Of a stretch of 64,000 nt of DNA, positions 23,171 to 37,304 are shown piece by piece; the first letter of the stretch is position 1; every line of letters begins with the position of its first letter. The notes under the pieces are model-generated. The model was not told the DNA's origin. It did not search any database and saw nothing but the letters and a program-made list of their open reading frames with translations. The DNA is from Symsagittifera roscoffensis. Lineage: Eukaryota; Xenacoelomorpha; Acoela; Convolutidae. The stretch is from positions 27,547,254 through 27,611,253 of the forward strand of contig NC_087065.1 in the NCBI RefSeq assembly GCF_963678635.1. The letters are read 5' to 3'. Position numbers and translations under genes: made by a program.

Positions 23171-26100
23171 CTTCCCAGGACTCAAGTGTCTTATGTGTTA
23201 GACAGTTGATTCAAGTGTTAGACAGCTGATTTAGCCTCCCAGGACTGAAGTGTCGGATAGCTGATTTACCTTCCCAGGACTCAAGTGTTGGACAGTTGAT
23301 TCACCTTCCCAGGTCTCAAGTGTTGGGCAGTTAATCTACCTTCCCAAGACTAGAGTGTTGGGCAGTTGATTTACCCTCCCAGGCTTCAAGTGCTGGGCAG
23401 TTGATGTAGCTTCCCAGGGCCCAAGTGTTGGATAGTTGTTTTAGCTTCCCAGGACTCAAGTGTTTGGCTCATGGTTTACCTTCCCAGCTTTCAATAGTTG
23501 GGCAGTTTAATTAGCTTCCGAGGACTCAAGCGTTGGGCAGTTGCTTTACCTACCCAGGATTCAAGTGTTGGACAGCTGATTTAGCTTCCCAGGACTGAAG
23601 TGTCGGATAGTTGATTTACCTTCCCAGGACTCAAGTGTTGGACAGTTGATGTAGCTTCCCAGGACCCAAGTGTTGGATAGTTGTTTTAGCTTCCCAGGAC
23701 ATAATTGATTGGCAATTGGTTTACTTTCCCAGGACTCAAGTGATGGGCAGTCGATTTTGCTTTCCAAGACTCAGGTGTTGGGCAGTTAGTTTACCTTCCC
23801 AGGATTCAAGCGTTGGGCAGTTGATATAGCTTCCCAAATCCCAAGTGTTGGATAGTTGTTTTAGCTTCCCAGGACCCAAGGATTCAAGTGTTGGACAGCT
23901 GATTTAGCTTCCCAGGACTGAAGTGTCGGATAGTTGATTTACCTTCCCAGGACTCAAGTGTTGGACAGTTGATTTACCTTCACAGGCTTCATGTGTTGGA
24001 CAGTTGATGTAGCTTCCCAGGACCCAAGTGTTGGATAGTTGTTTTAGCTTCCCAGGACTTAATTGATTGGCAATTGGTTTACTTTCCCAGGACTCAAGTG
24101 ATGGGCAGTCGATTTTGCTTTCCAAGACTCAGGTGTTGGGCAGTTAGTTTACCTTCCCAGGATTCAAGCGTTGGGCAGTTGATATAGCTTCCCAAATCCC
24201 AAGTGTTGGATAGTTGTTTTAGCTTCCCAGGACCCAAGTGTTGGATAGTTGTTTTAGCTTCCCAGGACTTAAGTGATTGGCAGTTGGTTTACTTTCCCAG
24301 GAGTCAAGTATTGGGCAGTTGATCTACCTTCCCAAGACTCAAGTGTTGGGCAGTTGATTTAGCTTCCCAGGTATCAAGCGTAGGGCAGTTGACATACCTT
24401 CCCAGCTTTCAATTGTTGGGCAGTTTATTTAGCTTCCGAGGACTCAAGTGTTGGACAGTTGCTTTACCTACCCAGGATTCAAGTAATGGACATCTGATTT
24501 AGCTTTCCAGGACTCAAGTGTTGGACAGTTGATTTACCTTCACAGGCTTCATGTGTTGGACAGTTGATGTAGCTTCCCAGGACCCAAGTGTTGGATAGTT
24601 GTTTTAGCTTCCCAGGACTTAAGTGATTGGCAGTTGGTTTACTTTCCCAGGAGTCAAGTATTGGGCAGTTGATCTACCTTCCCAAGACTCAAGTGTTGGG
24701 CAGTTGATTTAGCTTCCCAGGTATCAAGCGTAGGGCAGTTGACATATCTTCCCAGCTTTCAATTGTTGGGCAGTTTATTTAGCTTCCGAGGACTCAAGTG
24801 TTGGACAGTTGCTTTACCTACCCAGGATTCAAGTAATGGACATCTGATTTAGCTTTCCAGGACTCAAGTGTTGGACAGTTGATTTACCTTCACAGGCTTC
24901 ATGTGTTGGAAAGTTGATGTAGCTTCCCAGGACCCAAGTGTTGGATAGTTGTTTTAGCTTCCCAGGACTTAAGTGATTGGCAATTGGTTTACTTTCCCAG
25001 GACTCAAGTGATGGGCAGTAGATTTTGCTTACCAAGACTCAGGTGTTGGGCAGTTAGTTTACCTTCCCAGGATTCAAGCGTTGGACAGCTGATTTAGCTT
25101 CCCAGGACTGAAGTGTCGGATAGTTGATTTACCTTCCCAGGACTCAAGTGTTGGATAGTTGTTTTAGCTTCCCAGGACTTAGGTGATTGGCAATTGGTTT
25201 ACTTTCCCAGGACTCAAGTGATGGGCAGTAGATTTTGCTTACCAAGACTCAGGTGTTGGGCAGTTAGTTTACCTTCCCAGGATTCAAGCGTTGGGCAGTT
25301 GATATAGCTTCCCAAATCCCAAGTGTTGGATAGTTGTTTTAGCTTCCCAGGACTCAAGTGTTTGGCAGTTGATTTACTTTCCCAGGAGTCAAGTATTGGG
25401 CAGTTGATCTACCTTCCCAAGACTCAAGTGTTGGGCAGATGATTTAGCTTCCCAGGTATCAAGCGTAGGGCAGTTGACATACCTTCCCAGCTTTCAATTG
25501 TTGGGCAGTTTATTTAGCTTCCGAGGACTCAAGTGTTGGACAGTTGCTTTACCTACCCAGGATTCAAGTAATGGACATCTGATTTAGCTTTCCAGGACTG
25601 AAGTGTCGGGCAGTTGATTTACCTTCCCAGGAATAAAGTGTTGGGCAGTTGATTTACCTTCCCAGGACTCAAGTGTTGAGCAGTTGGTCTACTTTCCCAA
25701 GACTCAAGTGTGTTGGGCAGTTGATTTACCTTCCCAGGACTCAAGTGTTGGGCAGTTGATCTACCTTCCCAAGATTCAAGTGTGGGGCAGTTGATTTAGC
25801 TTCCCAGGACTCAAGTGTTGGCCAGTTGACTAACCTTCCCAGCTTTCAACTGTTGGGCAGTTTATTTAGCTTCCGAGGACTCAAGTGTTGGGCAGTTGCT
25901 TTACCTACCCAGGATTCAACTGCTAGACAGCTGATTTAGCTTCCCAGGTTTGAAGTTTCGGATAGTTGATTTACCTTCCCAGGACTCAAGTGCTGGACAG
26001 TTGATTTACCTTCCCAGGTCTCAAGTGTTGGGCAGTTGATCTACCTTCCCAAGACTCAAGTGTTGGGCAGTTGATTTACCCTCCCAGGCTTCAAGTGTTG

Positions 26101-26546
26101 GACAGTTGGTGTAGGTTCCCAGGACCCAAGTGTTGGATAGTTGTTTTAGCTTCCCAGGACTCAAGTGTTTGGCAGTTGGTTTACCTTCCCAGCTTTCATT
26201 TTTTGGGCAGTTGAATTAGCTTCCGAGGACTCAAGTGTTGGGTAGTTGCTTTACCTACCCAGGATTCAAGTGTTGGACCGCTGATTTAGCTTCCCAGGAC
26301 TGAAGTGTGGGATAGTTGATTTACCTTCCCAGGACTCAAGTGTTGGACAGTTGATTTACCTTCCCAGGACTCAAGTGTGGGGCAGTTTATCTACCGTCCC
26401 AAGACTCAAGTGTTGGGCAGTTGGTTTACCTTTCCAGGCTTCAAGTGTTGGGCAGTTGATGTAGCTTCCCAGGACCCAAGTGTTGGATAGTTGTTTTTAG
26501 CTTCCCAGGACTCAAGTGTTTGGCAATTGGTTTACCTTCGCAGGAC

Positions 26547-29500
26547 TCAAGTGATGGGCAGTTGATTTTGCTCACCAAGACTCAGGTGTTGGGCAGTTAG
26601 TTTACCCTCCCAGGATTCAAGTGTTGGGCAGTTGATATAGCTTCCGATGTCCCAAGTGTTGGATAGTCGTTTTAGCTTCCCAGGACTCAAGTGTTTGGCA
26701 GTTGGTTTACTTTCCCAGGACTCAAGTGATGGGCAGTTGATTTTGCTTACCAAGACTCAAGTGTTGGGCAGTTAGTTTACCTTCCCAGGATTCAAGTGTT
26801 GGGCAGTTGATATAGCTTCCCAAGTCCCAAGTGTTGGATAGTTGATTTTGCTTACCAAGACTCAGGTGTTGGGCAGTTAGTTTACCTTCCCAGGACTCAA
26901 GTGTTGGGCAGTTGATCTACCTTCCCAGGACTCAAGTGTTGGGCAGTTGATCTACCTTCCCAAGATTCAAGTGTGGGGCAGTTGATTTAGCTTCCCAGGA
27001 CTCAAGTGTTGGCCAGTTGACTAACCTTCCCAGCTTTCAACTGTTGGGCAGTTTATTTAGCTTCCCAGGATTCAACTGTTAGACAGCTGATTTAGCTTCC
27101 CAGGTTTGAAGTTTCGGATAGTTGATTTAACTTCCCAGGACTCAAGTGCTGGACAGTTGATTTACCTTCACAGGTCTCAAGTGTTGGGCAGTTGATCTAC
27201 CTTCCCAAGACTCAAGTGTTGGGCAGTTGATTTACCCTCCCAGGCTTCAAGTGTTGGACAGTTGGTGTAGCTTCCCAGTACCCAAGTGTTGGATAGTTGT
27301 TTTAGCTTCCCAGGACTCAAGTGTTTGGCAGTTGGTTTACCTTCCCAGCTTTCAATTTTTGGGCAGTTGAATTAGCTTCCGAGGACTCAAGTGTTGGATA
27401 GTTGCTTTACCTACCCAGGGTTCAAGTGTTGGACCGCTGATTTAGCTTCCCAGGACTGAAGTGTGGGATAGTTGATTTACCTTCCCTGGACTCAAGTGTT
27501 GGACAGTTGATTTACCTTCCCAGGACTCAAGTGTGGGGAAGTTTATCTACCGTCCCAAGACTCAAGTGTTGGGCAGTTGGTTTACCTTCCCAGGCTTCGA
27601 GTGTTGGGCAGTTGATGTAGCTTCCCAGGACCCAAGTGTTGGATAGTTGTTTTAGCTTCCCAGGACTTAAGTGTTTGGCAATTGGTTTACCTTCGCAGGA
27701 CTCAAGTGATGGGCAGTTGATTTTGCTTACCAAGACTCAGGTGTTGGGCAGTTAGTTTACCCTCCCAGGATTCAAGTGTTGGGCAGTTGATATAGCTTCC
27801 GATGTCCCAAGTGTTGGATAGTCGTTTTAGCTTCCCAGGACTCAAGTGTTTGGTAGTTGGTTTTTTTTTCCCAGGACTCAAGTGATGGGCAGTTGATTTT
27901 GCTTACCAAGACTCAAGTGTTGGGCAGTTAGTTTACCTTCCCAGGATTCAAGTGTTGGGCAGTTGATATAGCTTCCCAGGACCCAAGTGTTGGATAGTTG
28001 TTTTAGCTTCCCAGGACTCAAGTGTTTGGCAGTTGGTTTTTACTTTCCCAGGACTCAAGTGATGGGCAGTTGATATAGCTTCCCAAGTCCCAAGTGTTGG
28101 ATAGTTGATTTTGCTTACCAAGACTCAGGTGTTGGGCAGTTAGTTTACCTTCCCAGGACTCAAGTGTTGGGCAGTTGATCTACCTTCCCAGGACTCAAGT
28201 GTTGGGCAGTTGATCTACCTTCCCAAGATTCAAGTGTGGGGCAGTTGATTTAGCTTCCCAGGACTCAAGTGTTGGCCAGTTGACTAACCTTCCCAGCTTT
28301 CAACTGTTGGGCAGTTTATTTAGCTTCCCAGGACTCAAGCGTTTGGCAATTGGTTTACCTTCGCAGGACTCAAGTGATGGGCAGTTTATTTTGCTTACCA
28401 AGACTCAGGTGTTGGGCAGTTAGTTTACCCTCCCAGGATTCAAGTGTTGGGCAGTTGATATAGCTTCCGATGTCCCAAGTGTTGGATAGTCGTTTTAGCT
28501 TCCCAGGACTCAAGTTTTTGGCAGTTGGCTTACTTTCCCAGGACTCAAGTGATGGGCAGTTGATTTTGCTTACCAAGACTCAAGTGTTGGGCAGTTAGTT
28601 TACCTTCCCAGGATTCAAGTGTTGGGCAGTTGATATAGCTTCCCAAGTCCCAAGTGTTGGATAGTTGATTTTGCTTACCAAGACTCAGGTGTTGGGCAGT
28701 TAGTTTACCTTCCCAGGACTCAAGTGTTGGGCAGTTGATCTACCTTCCCAGGACTCAAGTGTTGGGCAGTTGCTCTACCTTCCCAAGATTCAAGTGTGGG
28801 GCAGTTGATTTAGCTTCCCAGGACTCAAGTGTTGGCCAGTTGACTAACCTTCCCAGCTTTCAACTGTTGGGCAGTTTATTTAGCTTCCGAGTACTCAAGT
28901 GTTGGGCAGTTGCTTTACCTACCCAGGATTCAACTGTTAGACAGCTGATTTAGCTTCCCAGGTTTGAAGTTTCGGATAGTTGATTTACCTTCCCAGGACT
29001 CAAGTGCTGGACAGTTGATTTACCTTCACAGGTCTCAAGTGTTGGGCAGTTGATCTACCTTCCCAAGACTCAAGTGTTGGGCAGTTGATTTACCCTCCCA
29101 GGCTTCAAGTGTTGGACAGTTGGTGTAGCTTCCCAGGACCCAAGTGTTGGATAGTTGTTTTAGCTTCCCAGGACTCAAGTGTTTGGCAGTTGGCTTACCT
29201 TCCCAGCTTTCAATTTTTGGGCAGTTGAATTAGCTTCCGAGGACTCAAGTGTTGGGTAGTTGCTTTACCTACCCAGGGTTCAAGTGTTGGACCGCTGATT
29301 TAGCTTCCCAGGACTGAAGTGTTGGATAGTTGATTTAACTTCCCAGGACTCAAGTGTTGGACAGTTGATTTACCTTCCCAGGACTCAAGTGTGGTGCAGT
29401 TTATCTACCGTCCCAAGACTCAAGTGTTGGGCAGTTGATTTACCTTCCCAGGCTTCAAGTGTTGGGCAGTTGATGTAGCTTCCCAGGACCCAAGTGTTGG

Positions 29501-29770
29501 ATAGTTGTTTTTAGCTTCACAGGACTTAAGTGTTTGGCAATTGGTTTACCTTCCCAGGACTCAAGTGATGGGCAGTTGATTTTGCTTACCAAGACTCAGG
29601 TGTTGGGCAGTTAGTTTACCCTCCCAGGATTCAAGTGTTGGGCAGTTGATATAGCTTCTGATGTCCCAAGTGTTGGATAGTCGTTTTAGCTTCCCAGGAC
29701 TCAAGTGTTTGGCAGTTGGTTTACTTTCCCAGGACTCAAGTGATGGGCAGTTGATTTTGCTTACCAAGAC
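26547..29770 (+). repeat. Higher-order repeat of about 980 bp, irregular, in S3
   Basis: A block with ATGGGCAGTTGATTTTGC and GATGTCCCAAGTGTTGG variants recurs at 26,547, 27,527, 28,370 and 29,561, spaced 980, 843 and 1,191 bp. The differences are about four and six units, consistent with unequal exchange in steps of whole units. Confidence 0.75.
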
Positions 29771-31641
29771 TCAGGTGTTGGGCAGTTAGTTTACCTTCCC
29801 AGGATTCAAGTGTTGGGCAGTTGATATAGCTTCCCAAGTCCCAAGTGTTGGATAGTTGTTTTTAGCTTCCCAGGACTCAAGTGTTTGGCAGTTGATTTAC
29901 TTTCCCAGGAGTCAAGTATTGGGCAGTTGATCTACCTTCCCAAGACTCAAGTGTTGGGCAGTTGATTTAGCTTCCCAGGATTCAAGCGTTGGGCAGTTGA
30001 CATACCTTCCCAGCTTTCAATTGTTGGGCAGTTTTTTTAGGTTCCGAGGACTCAAGTGTGTTGGGCAGTTGATGTACCTTCCCAAGAACCAAGTGTTAAG
30101 CAGTTGATATAGCTTCCCAGGACCCAAGTGTTTGATAGTTGTTTTAGCTTCCCAGGACTCAAGTGTTTGGCAGTTGGTTACCTTCCCAGGACTCAAGTGA
30201 TGGGCAGATGATTTTGCTTACCAAGACTCATGTGGTGGGCAGTTGATTTACCTTACCAGGATTCAAATGTTGGGCAGATGATATAGCTTTCCAGAACCAG
30301 TGTTGGATAGTTGTTTTAGCTTCCCAGGACGAAATTGTTTGTTAGTTGGTTTACTTTCCCAGGACTCAACTGTTGGGCAGTTGATTTACCTTACGAGGCC
30401 TCAAAAGTTGGGCAGTCGATTTACCTTCCCAGGACTCAATTGTTGGGCAGTTGATCTACTTTCCCAAGACTCAAGTATTGGGCAGTTGGTTTACCTTCCC
30501 AGGATTTAAGTTTTGGGCAGTGGATATAGCTTCCCAGGACCCAAGTGTTGGATAGTTGTTTTAGCTTCCCAGGACGCAAGTGTTGGGCAATTGGTTTATC
30601 TTTCCTGGACTCAAGTGTTGGGCAGTTGATTTACCTCCCCAGGACTCAAGATTTAGGCAGTTCACTTTCCTTCCCAGGACTCAAGTGTTGGGCAGTTGAT
30701 TTAGCTTTCGAGGACTCAAGTGTTGCGTAGTTGCTTTACCTACCCAGGACTCCAGTGTTGAGCAGTTGATTTTGCTTACCAAGACTCAAGTGTTGGGCAG
30801 TTGATTCACCTTTCCAGGACTCAAGATTTGGGTAATTCACTTTCCTCCCAGGACTCAAGTGTTGGGCACTTGATTTAGCTTCCGCTGACTCAAGTGTTGC
30901 GTAGTTGCTTTACCTACCCAGGATTCCATTGTTGGTCAGCTGATTTGGCTTCCCAGGACTCAAGTGTTGGGCAGTTGATCTACCTTACCAGAACTCAAGT
31001 GTTAGGCAGCTGATTAGCTTCCCAGGACTCAAGTGTTGGGCAGTTGATATAACTTCCCGGGACTCAAGTGTTGGGAAGTTGATTTAGCTCCCCAAGACTC
31101 AAATCTTGGGCAGTTGATCTACCTTCGCAGCACTCAATTGTTGGGCAGCTGATACAGCTTCCCAGGACCCAATTCTTGAATAGTTGATGTAGCTTCCCAG
31201 GACTCAGGTGTTGGGCAGTTGATTTACCTTCCCAAGACTCAAGTGTTGGGCAGTTGATTTACCTTCCCAGGACTCAAGTGTTGGGCAGTTGATTTAGCTT
31301 CCGAGGACTCAAGTTTTGGGAAGCTGATTTAGCTTCCCAGTACTCAAGTGTTGGGCACTTGATTTACTTTCCCAGGAAGTGAGTGTTAGGCAGCTGATTT
31401 AGCTTCCCAGGACTCAAGTGACGGCCAGTTGATTTAGCTTAACAAGACTCAAATGTTGGGCAGTTGATTTACCTTCCCAGGACTCAGAAGATGATCAGTT
31501 GATTTAGCTTCCCAGGACTCATGTGTTGGGCAGTTGAATTAGCTTGCCAGGACTCAAGTTTTGGGCAGTTGATTTAGCTTCCCGGGACTCGAGTGTTGGG
31601 TAGTTGATTTAGCTTCCCAGGACCCAAGTCTTGAATAGCTG

Positions 31642-34600
31642 ATGAAGCTTCCCAGGACTCAAGTGTTGGATAGTTGTTTTAGCTTCCCAGGACTCAAGTG
31701 TATGGCAATTGATTTATCTTTCCTGGACTCAAGTGTTGGGCAGTTGATTTACCTCCCCAGGACTCAAGATTTGGGCAGTTCACTTTCCTTCCCAGGACTC
31801 AAGTGTTGGGCAGTTGATTTAGCTTTCGAGGAATCAAGTGTTGCGTAGTTGCTTTACCTACCCAGGACTCCAGTGTTGAGCAGTTGATTTTGCTTACCAA
31901 CACTCAAGTGTTGGGCAGTTGATTCACCTTTCCAGGACTCAAGATTTGGGTAGTTCACTTTCCTACCAGGACTCAAGTGTTGGGCACTTGATTTAGCTTC
32001 CGATGACTCAAGTGTTGCGTAGTTGCTTTACCTACCCAGGATTCCATTGTTGGTCAGCTGATTTGGCTTCTCAGGACTCAAGTATTGGGCAGTTGATATA
32101 ACTTCCCGGGACTCAAGTGTTGGTAAGTTGATTTAGCTCCGCAAGACTCAAATCTTGGGCAGTTGATGTACTTTTGCAGCACTCAATTGTTGGGCAGCTG
32201 ATACAGCTTCCCATGACCCAATTCTTGAATAGTTGATGTAGCTTCCCAGGACTCAGGTGTTGGGCAGTTGATTTACCTTCCCAAGACTCAAGTGTTGGGC
32301 AGTTGATTTAACTTCCCAGGACTCAAGATTTGGGCAGTTGACTTAACTTCTCAGAACTAGAGTGTGGGGCAGTTGATTTAGCTTCCGAGGACTCAAGTTT
32401 TGGGAAGCTGATTTAGCTTCCCAGTACTCAAGTGTTGGGCACTTGATTTACTTTCCCAGGAAGTGAGTGTTAGGCAGCTGATTTAGCTTCCCAGGACTCA
32501 AGTGACGGCCAGTTGATTTAGCTTAACAAGACTCAAATGTTGGGCAGTTGATTTACCTTCCCAGGACTCAAAAGATGGGCAGTTGATTTAGCTTCCCAGG
32601 ACTCATGTGTTGGGCAGTTGAATTAGCTTGCCAGGACTCAAGTTTTGGGCAGTTGATTTAGCTTTCCGGGACTCGAGTGTTGGTAGTTGATTTAGCTTCC
32701 CAGGACCCAAGTCTTGAATAGCTGATGTAGCTTCCCAGGACTCAGGTGTTGGGCAGTTGATTTACCTCCCCAAGACTCAAGTGTTGGGCAGTTGATTTAC
32801 CTTCCCAGGACTCAAAATTTGGGCAGTTATTTAACTTTTCAGAACTAGAGTGTTGGGCAGTTGATTTACCTTCCCAAGACTCAAGTGTTGGGCAGTTGAT
32901 TTAACTTCCCAGGACTCAAGATTTGGGCAGTTGACTTAACTTCTCAGAACTAGAGTGTGGGGCAGTTGATTTAGCTTCCGAGGACTCAAGTTTTGGGAAG
33001 CTGATTTAGCTTCCCAGTACTCAAGTGATGGGCAGTTGCTTTACCTACCCAGGATCCAAGTGTTAGGCAGCTGATTTAGCTTCCCAGGACTCAAATGACG
33101 GCCAGTTGATTTAGCTTAACAAGACTCAAATGTTGGGCAGTTGATTTACCTTCCCAGGACTCAGAAGATGGGCAGTTGATTTAGCTGCCCAGGACTCATG
33201 TGTTGGGCAGTTGAATTAGCTTGCCAGGACTCAAGTTTTGGGCAGTTGATTTAGCTTCCCGGGACTCGAGTGTTGGGTAGTTGATTTAGCTTCCCAGGAC
33301 CCAAGTCTTGAATAGCTGATGAAGCTTCCCAGGACTCAAGTGTTGGATAGTTGTTTTAGCTTCCCAGGACTCATGTGTATGGCAATTGATTTATCTTTCC
33401 TGGACTCAAGTGTTGGGCAGTTGATTTACCTCCCCAGGACTCAAGATTTGGGCAGTTCACTTTCCTTCCCAGGACTCAAGTGTTGGGCAGTTGATTTAGC
33501 TTTCGAGGAATCAAGTGTTGCGTAGTTGCTTTACCTACCCAGGACTCCAGTGTTGAGCAGTTGATTTTGCTTACCAACACTCAAGTGTTGGGCAGTTGAT
33601 TCACCTTTCCAGGACTCAAGATTTGGGTAGTTCACTTTCCTCCCAGGACTCAAGTGTTGGGCACTTGATTTAGCTTCCAATGACTCAAGTGTTGCGTAGT
33701 TGCTTTACCTACCCAGGATTCCATTGTTGGTCAGCTGATTTGGCTTCTCAGGACTCAAGTATTGGGCAGTTGATATAACTTTCCCGGGACTCAAGTGTTG
33801 GTAAGTTGATTTAGCTCCCCAAGACTCAAATCTTGGGCAGTTGATGTACTTTCGCAGCACTCAATTGTTGGGCAGCTGATACAGCTTCCCAGGACCCAAT
33901 TCTTGAATAGTTGATGTAGCTTCCCAGGACTCAGGTGTTGGGCAGTTGATTTACCTTCCCAAGACTCAAGTGTTGGGCAGTTGATTTAACTTCCCAGGAC
34001 TCAAGATTTGGGCAGTTGACTTAACTTCTCAGAACTAGAGTGTGGGGCAGTTGATTTAGCTTCCGAGGACTCAAGTTTTGGGAAGCTGATTTAGCTTCCC
34101 AGTACTCAAGTGTTGGGCACTTGATTTACTTTCCCAGGAAGTGAGTGTTAGGCAGCTGATTTAGCTTCCCAGGACTCAAGTGACGGCCAGTTGATTTAGC
34201 TTAACAAGACTCAAATGTTGGGCAGTTGATTTACCTTCCCAGGACTCAAAAGATGGGCAGTTGATTTAGCTTCCTAGGACTCATGTGTTGGGCAGTTGAA
34301 TTAGCTTGCCAGGACTCAAGTTTTGGGCAGTTGATTTAGCTTTCCGGGACTCGAGTGTTGGGTAGTTGATTTAGCTTCCCAGGACCCAAGTCTTGAATAG
34401 CTGATGTAGCTTCCCAGGACTCAGGTGTTGGGCAGTTGATTTACCTCCCCAAGACTCAAGTGTTGGGCAGTTGATTTACCTTCCCAGGACTCAAAATTTG
34501 GGCAGTTATTTAACTTTTCAGAACTAGAGTCCTGGGCAGTTGAGTTAGCTTCCGAGGACTCAAGTGTTGCGCAGTTGCTTTACCGACCATGGACTCAAGT

Positions 34601-35740
34601 TTTGGGAAGCTGATTTAGCTTCCCAGTACTCAATTGTTGGGCACTTGATTTACTTTCCCAGGAAGTGGGTGTTAGGCAGCTGATTTAGCTTCCCAGGACT
34701 CATGTGACGGCCAGTTGATTTAGCTTAACAAGACTCAAATGTTGTGCAGTTGATTTACCTTCCCGGGACTCAAGTGTTGGTAAGTTGATTTAGCTCCCCA
34801 AGACTCAAATCTTGGGCAGTTGATGTACTTTCGCAGCACTCAATTGTTGGGCAGCTGATACAGCTTCCCAGGACCCAATTCTTGAATAGTTGATGTAGCT
34901 TCCCAGGACTCAGGTGTTGGGCAGTTGATTTACCTTCCCAAGACTCAAGTGTTGGGCAGTTGATTTAACTTCCCAGGACTCAAGATTTGGGCAGTTGACT
35001 TAACTTCTCAGAACTAGAGTGTGGGGCAGTTGATTTAGCTTCCGAGGACTCAAGTTTTGGGAAGCTGATTTAGCTTCCCAGTACTCAAGTGTTGGGCACT
35101 TGATTTACTTTCCCAGGAAGTGAGTGTTAGGCAGCTGATTTAGCTTCCCAGGACTCAAGTGACGGCCAGTTGATTTAGCTTAACAAGACTCAAATGTTGG
35201 GCAGTTGATTTACCTTCCCAGGACTCAAAAGATGGGCAGTTGATTTAGCTTCCTAGGACTCATGTGTTGGGCAGTTGAATTAGCTTGCCAGGACTCAAGT
35301 TTTGGGCAGTTGATTTAATTTTCCGGGACTCGAGTGTTGGGTAGTTGATTTAGCTTCCCAGGACCCAAGTCTTGAATAGCTGATGTAGCTTCCCAGGACT
35401 CAGGTGTTGGGCAGTTGATTTACCTCCCCAAGACTCAAGTGTTGGGCAGTTGATTTACCTTCCCAGGACTCAAAATTTGGGCAGTTATTTAACTTTTCAG
35501 AACTAGAGTCTTGGGCAGTTGAGTTAGCTTCCGAGGACTCAAGTGTTGCGCAGTTGCTTTACCGACCATGGACTCAAGTTTTGGGAAGCTGATTTAGCTT
35601 CCCAGTACTCAATTGTTGGGCACTTGATTTACTTTCCCAGGAAGTGGGTGTTAGGCAGCTGATTTAGCTTCACAGGACTCATGTGACGGCCAGTTGATTT
35701 AGCTTAACAAGACTCAAATGTTGTGCAGTTGATTTACCTT
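31642..35740 (+). repeat. 1,677-bp and 979-bp duplications in the edge-type part of S3
   Basis: A variant run at 31,642-31,848 recurs at 33,319 with 1,677-bp spacing. A TAAGTTGATTTAGCTCC marker at 33,802 recurs at 34,781 with 979-bp spacing. Neighbouring units include AATGACGGCCAG and CTTAACAAGACTCAAATG types seen otherwise only next to islands. Confidence 0.8.
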
Positions 35741-35939
35741 CCCAGGACTCAAGTGATGAGCAGTTGATTTAGCTTTCCAGGACTCGAGTGTTGGGTAGTT
35801 GATTTAGCTTCCCAAGGACTCAGTTGTTGGGCAGTTGATTTAGCTTCCCAATACTCGGGTAGTTGTAGTGTTGGGCAATTCGTTTAGTTTCCAAAGACTC
35901 CAGCAAACCAGTGATGGGCAATTGATTTAGCTCTCAGGA

Positions 35940-37304
35940 ATGTCTCAGAAACTCGTGTAAAATGACCCCGCCCTCCAATATTTTTTAATCAAAAGTTTGT
36001 CTGAATATCTCCAAAACGTCTTAAGTTCCCTCATTCAAATGCAATTTAAAAAGTCAGATTGTGTTTCTTGCACCAAGTTATGATTGAAAATTACTTAAAA
36101 TTAAGTCTTACTGTCTTGAAAATGTACCAGTTTTTTTCGAAACTTCCCAGTAAAAACACAAAAGTGTTAAAAAATCTCTTAAAAGGGAAAAAGTTCCTTA
36201 TATTAAATTTGCCATGGCTGTTGTTCCAAAAAAATTTGTCTGGTACCTGATTGTCACGCGTTATTTCCACTACTGTTGTGAATCTGACGTTTTTTACTTT
36301 ATCGGTTTCTAAAAAAATGTTTATTTCCAATCCTCCAGCCAATCCGGCCAGACCACCTACTTTATCTTGAGTTTACTATGCGGTACCCTTGTGTTCCGAC
36401 TCCTGTTTTCAGCCTTTATTGATGTCAGTACTTAATCTGGTTAATATAAAGTTATCAAATCGACTATGCCGATTGAATAATTATAGTGTTAAGGCCCCCT
36501 TTTTAAAAAGCCCAAAAGAATCCTTTGTCCTTTACAACCCCCCTGTCTAACCTCCCCACTTTATAGCCCCCCACTTAAGTGAAAAACCCTTCGAAGCGCG
36601 ATGGGTGCTAAACCAATCAAGAGAAAACGCGTAGAACCTATTTTCAAGCTCTGCTCAAATAAAAACGTTTGCTCAAGTCAAAAATGTGGAAGGTGCCGCT
36701 TATTCACTTTTATAACTATCTCCATGAAAAATAATTTGATGTTTACGATACCCGTTTGACCAACCAGCCCACTGCGGTGTTCTTTTCTAGTAGCCACACT
36801 GCACTGGTCACATTTCCGGTAGCCTCTTCCCAGTAGTGTCATTTCTTGATTTCCAGGAATCATTCCTCTAGCCCCTTCACTATCCAACTGGTCATCTTTT
36901 CTAGTGAAGTGTTCCAGTAGTTCTGCAAGGTTGCAAGGCTATCTGAAGACCCTTTCAACGACCAGATTTTGGGCACCTGCCAAATACTTGCTATTTTGAT
37001 TGAAACGATCGGTCTTATTGTAAAACAGTATAAGTTTACTATCACTCAATATAAAGTTCTGATCCATCCAATCGGGAAATCAAATTCATTGTGTAGTTTT
37101 AGTTTTTTTCTGGTTTTTTTTTATTTCTCTTTTTTTCTTGTTTTTAGATTTGCTTTACTTCTGCTCATTTTTTGTTTCTCTATTGGTCCGCAATACTCGA
37201 TTAGCTAAGCCTTGCATCCGAAAGCGCCTAGCTCTATTGGTCCGCAATACTCGATTAGCTAAGCCTCGCATCCGAAAGCGCCTAGAAAGCACATCCGAAA
37301 AACA
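35940..37304. other. Island B, left part: unassigned AT-rich sequence
   Basis: Copy of 13,801-15,165 with the same satellite-to-island junction and the same conserved minus-strand frames (36,091-36,342; 36,678-36,887; 36,860-37,045). No function can be assigned. The island A sequence corresponding to 15,170-15,410 is missing here and is replaced by a LINE fragment. Confidence 0.6.
37186..37292 (+). repeat. 54-bp minisatellite in island B
   Basis: Two units beginning with CCGCAA at 37,188 and 37,242, then cut short at about 37,292 by the LINE fragment. The degenerate third and fourth copies of islands A and C are absent. Confidence 0.85.

Larger units (their letters stand above)
20884..35939 (+). 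repeat. 35-bp satellite, block S3
   Basis: About 430 units, one orientation throughout. From left to right it holds the tail of the 1,364-bp duplication, a 419-bp higher-order repeat, a mosaic of S1-like variants (23,200-26,300), a roughly 980-bp repeat (26,500-29,800), and a strongly diverged edge-type region from about 30,300 to island B. The edge-type region repeats the order seen at 12,326-13,800 and 41,212-44,545, but is expanded by internal duplications of 1,677 and 979 bp. Confidence 0.97.
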
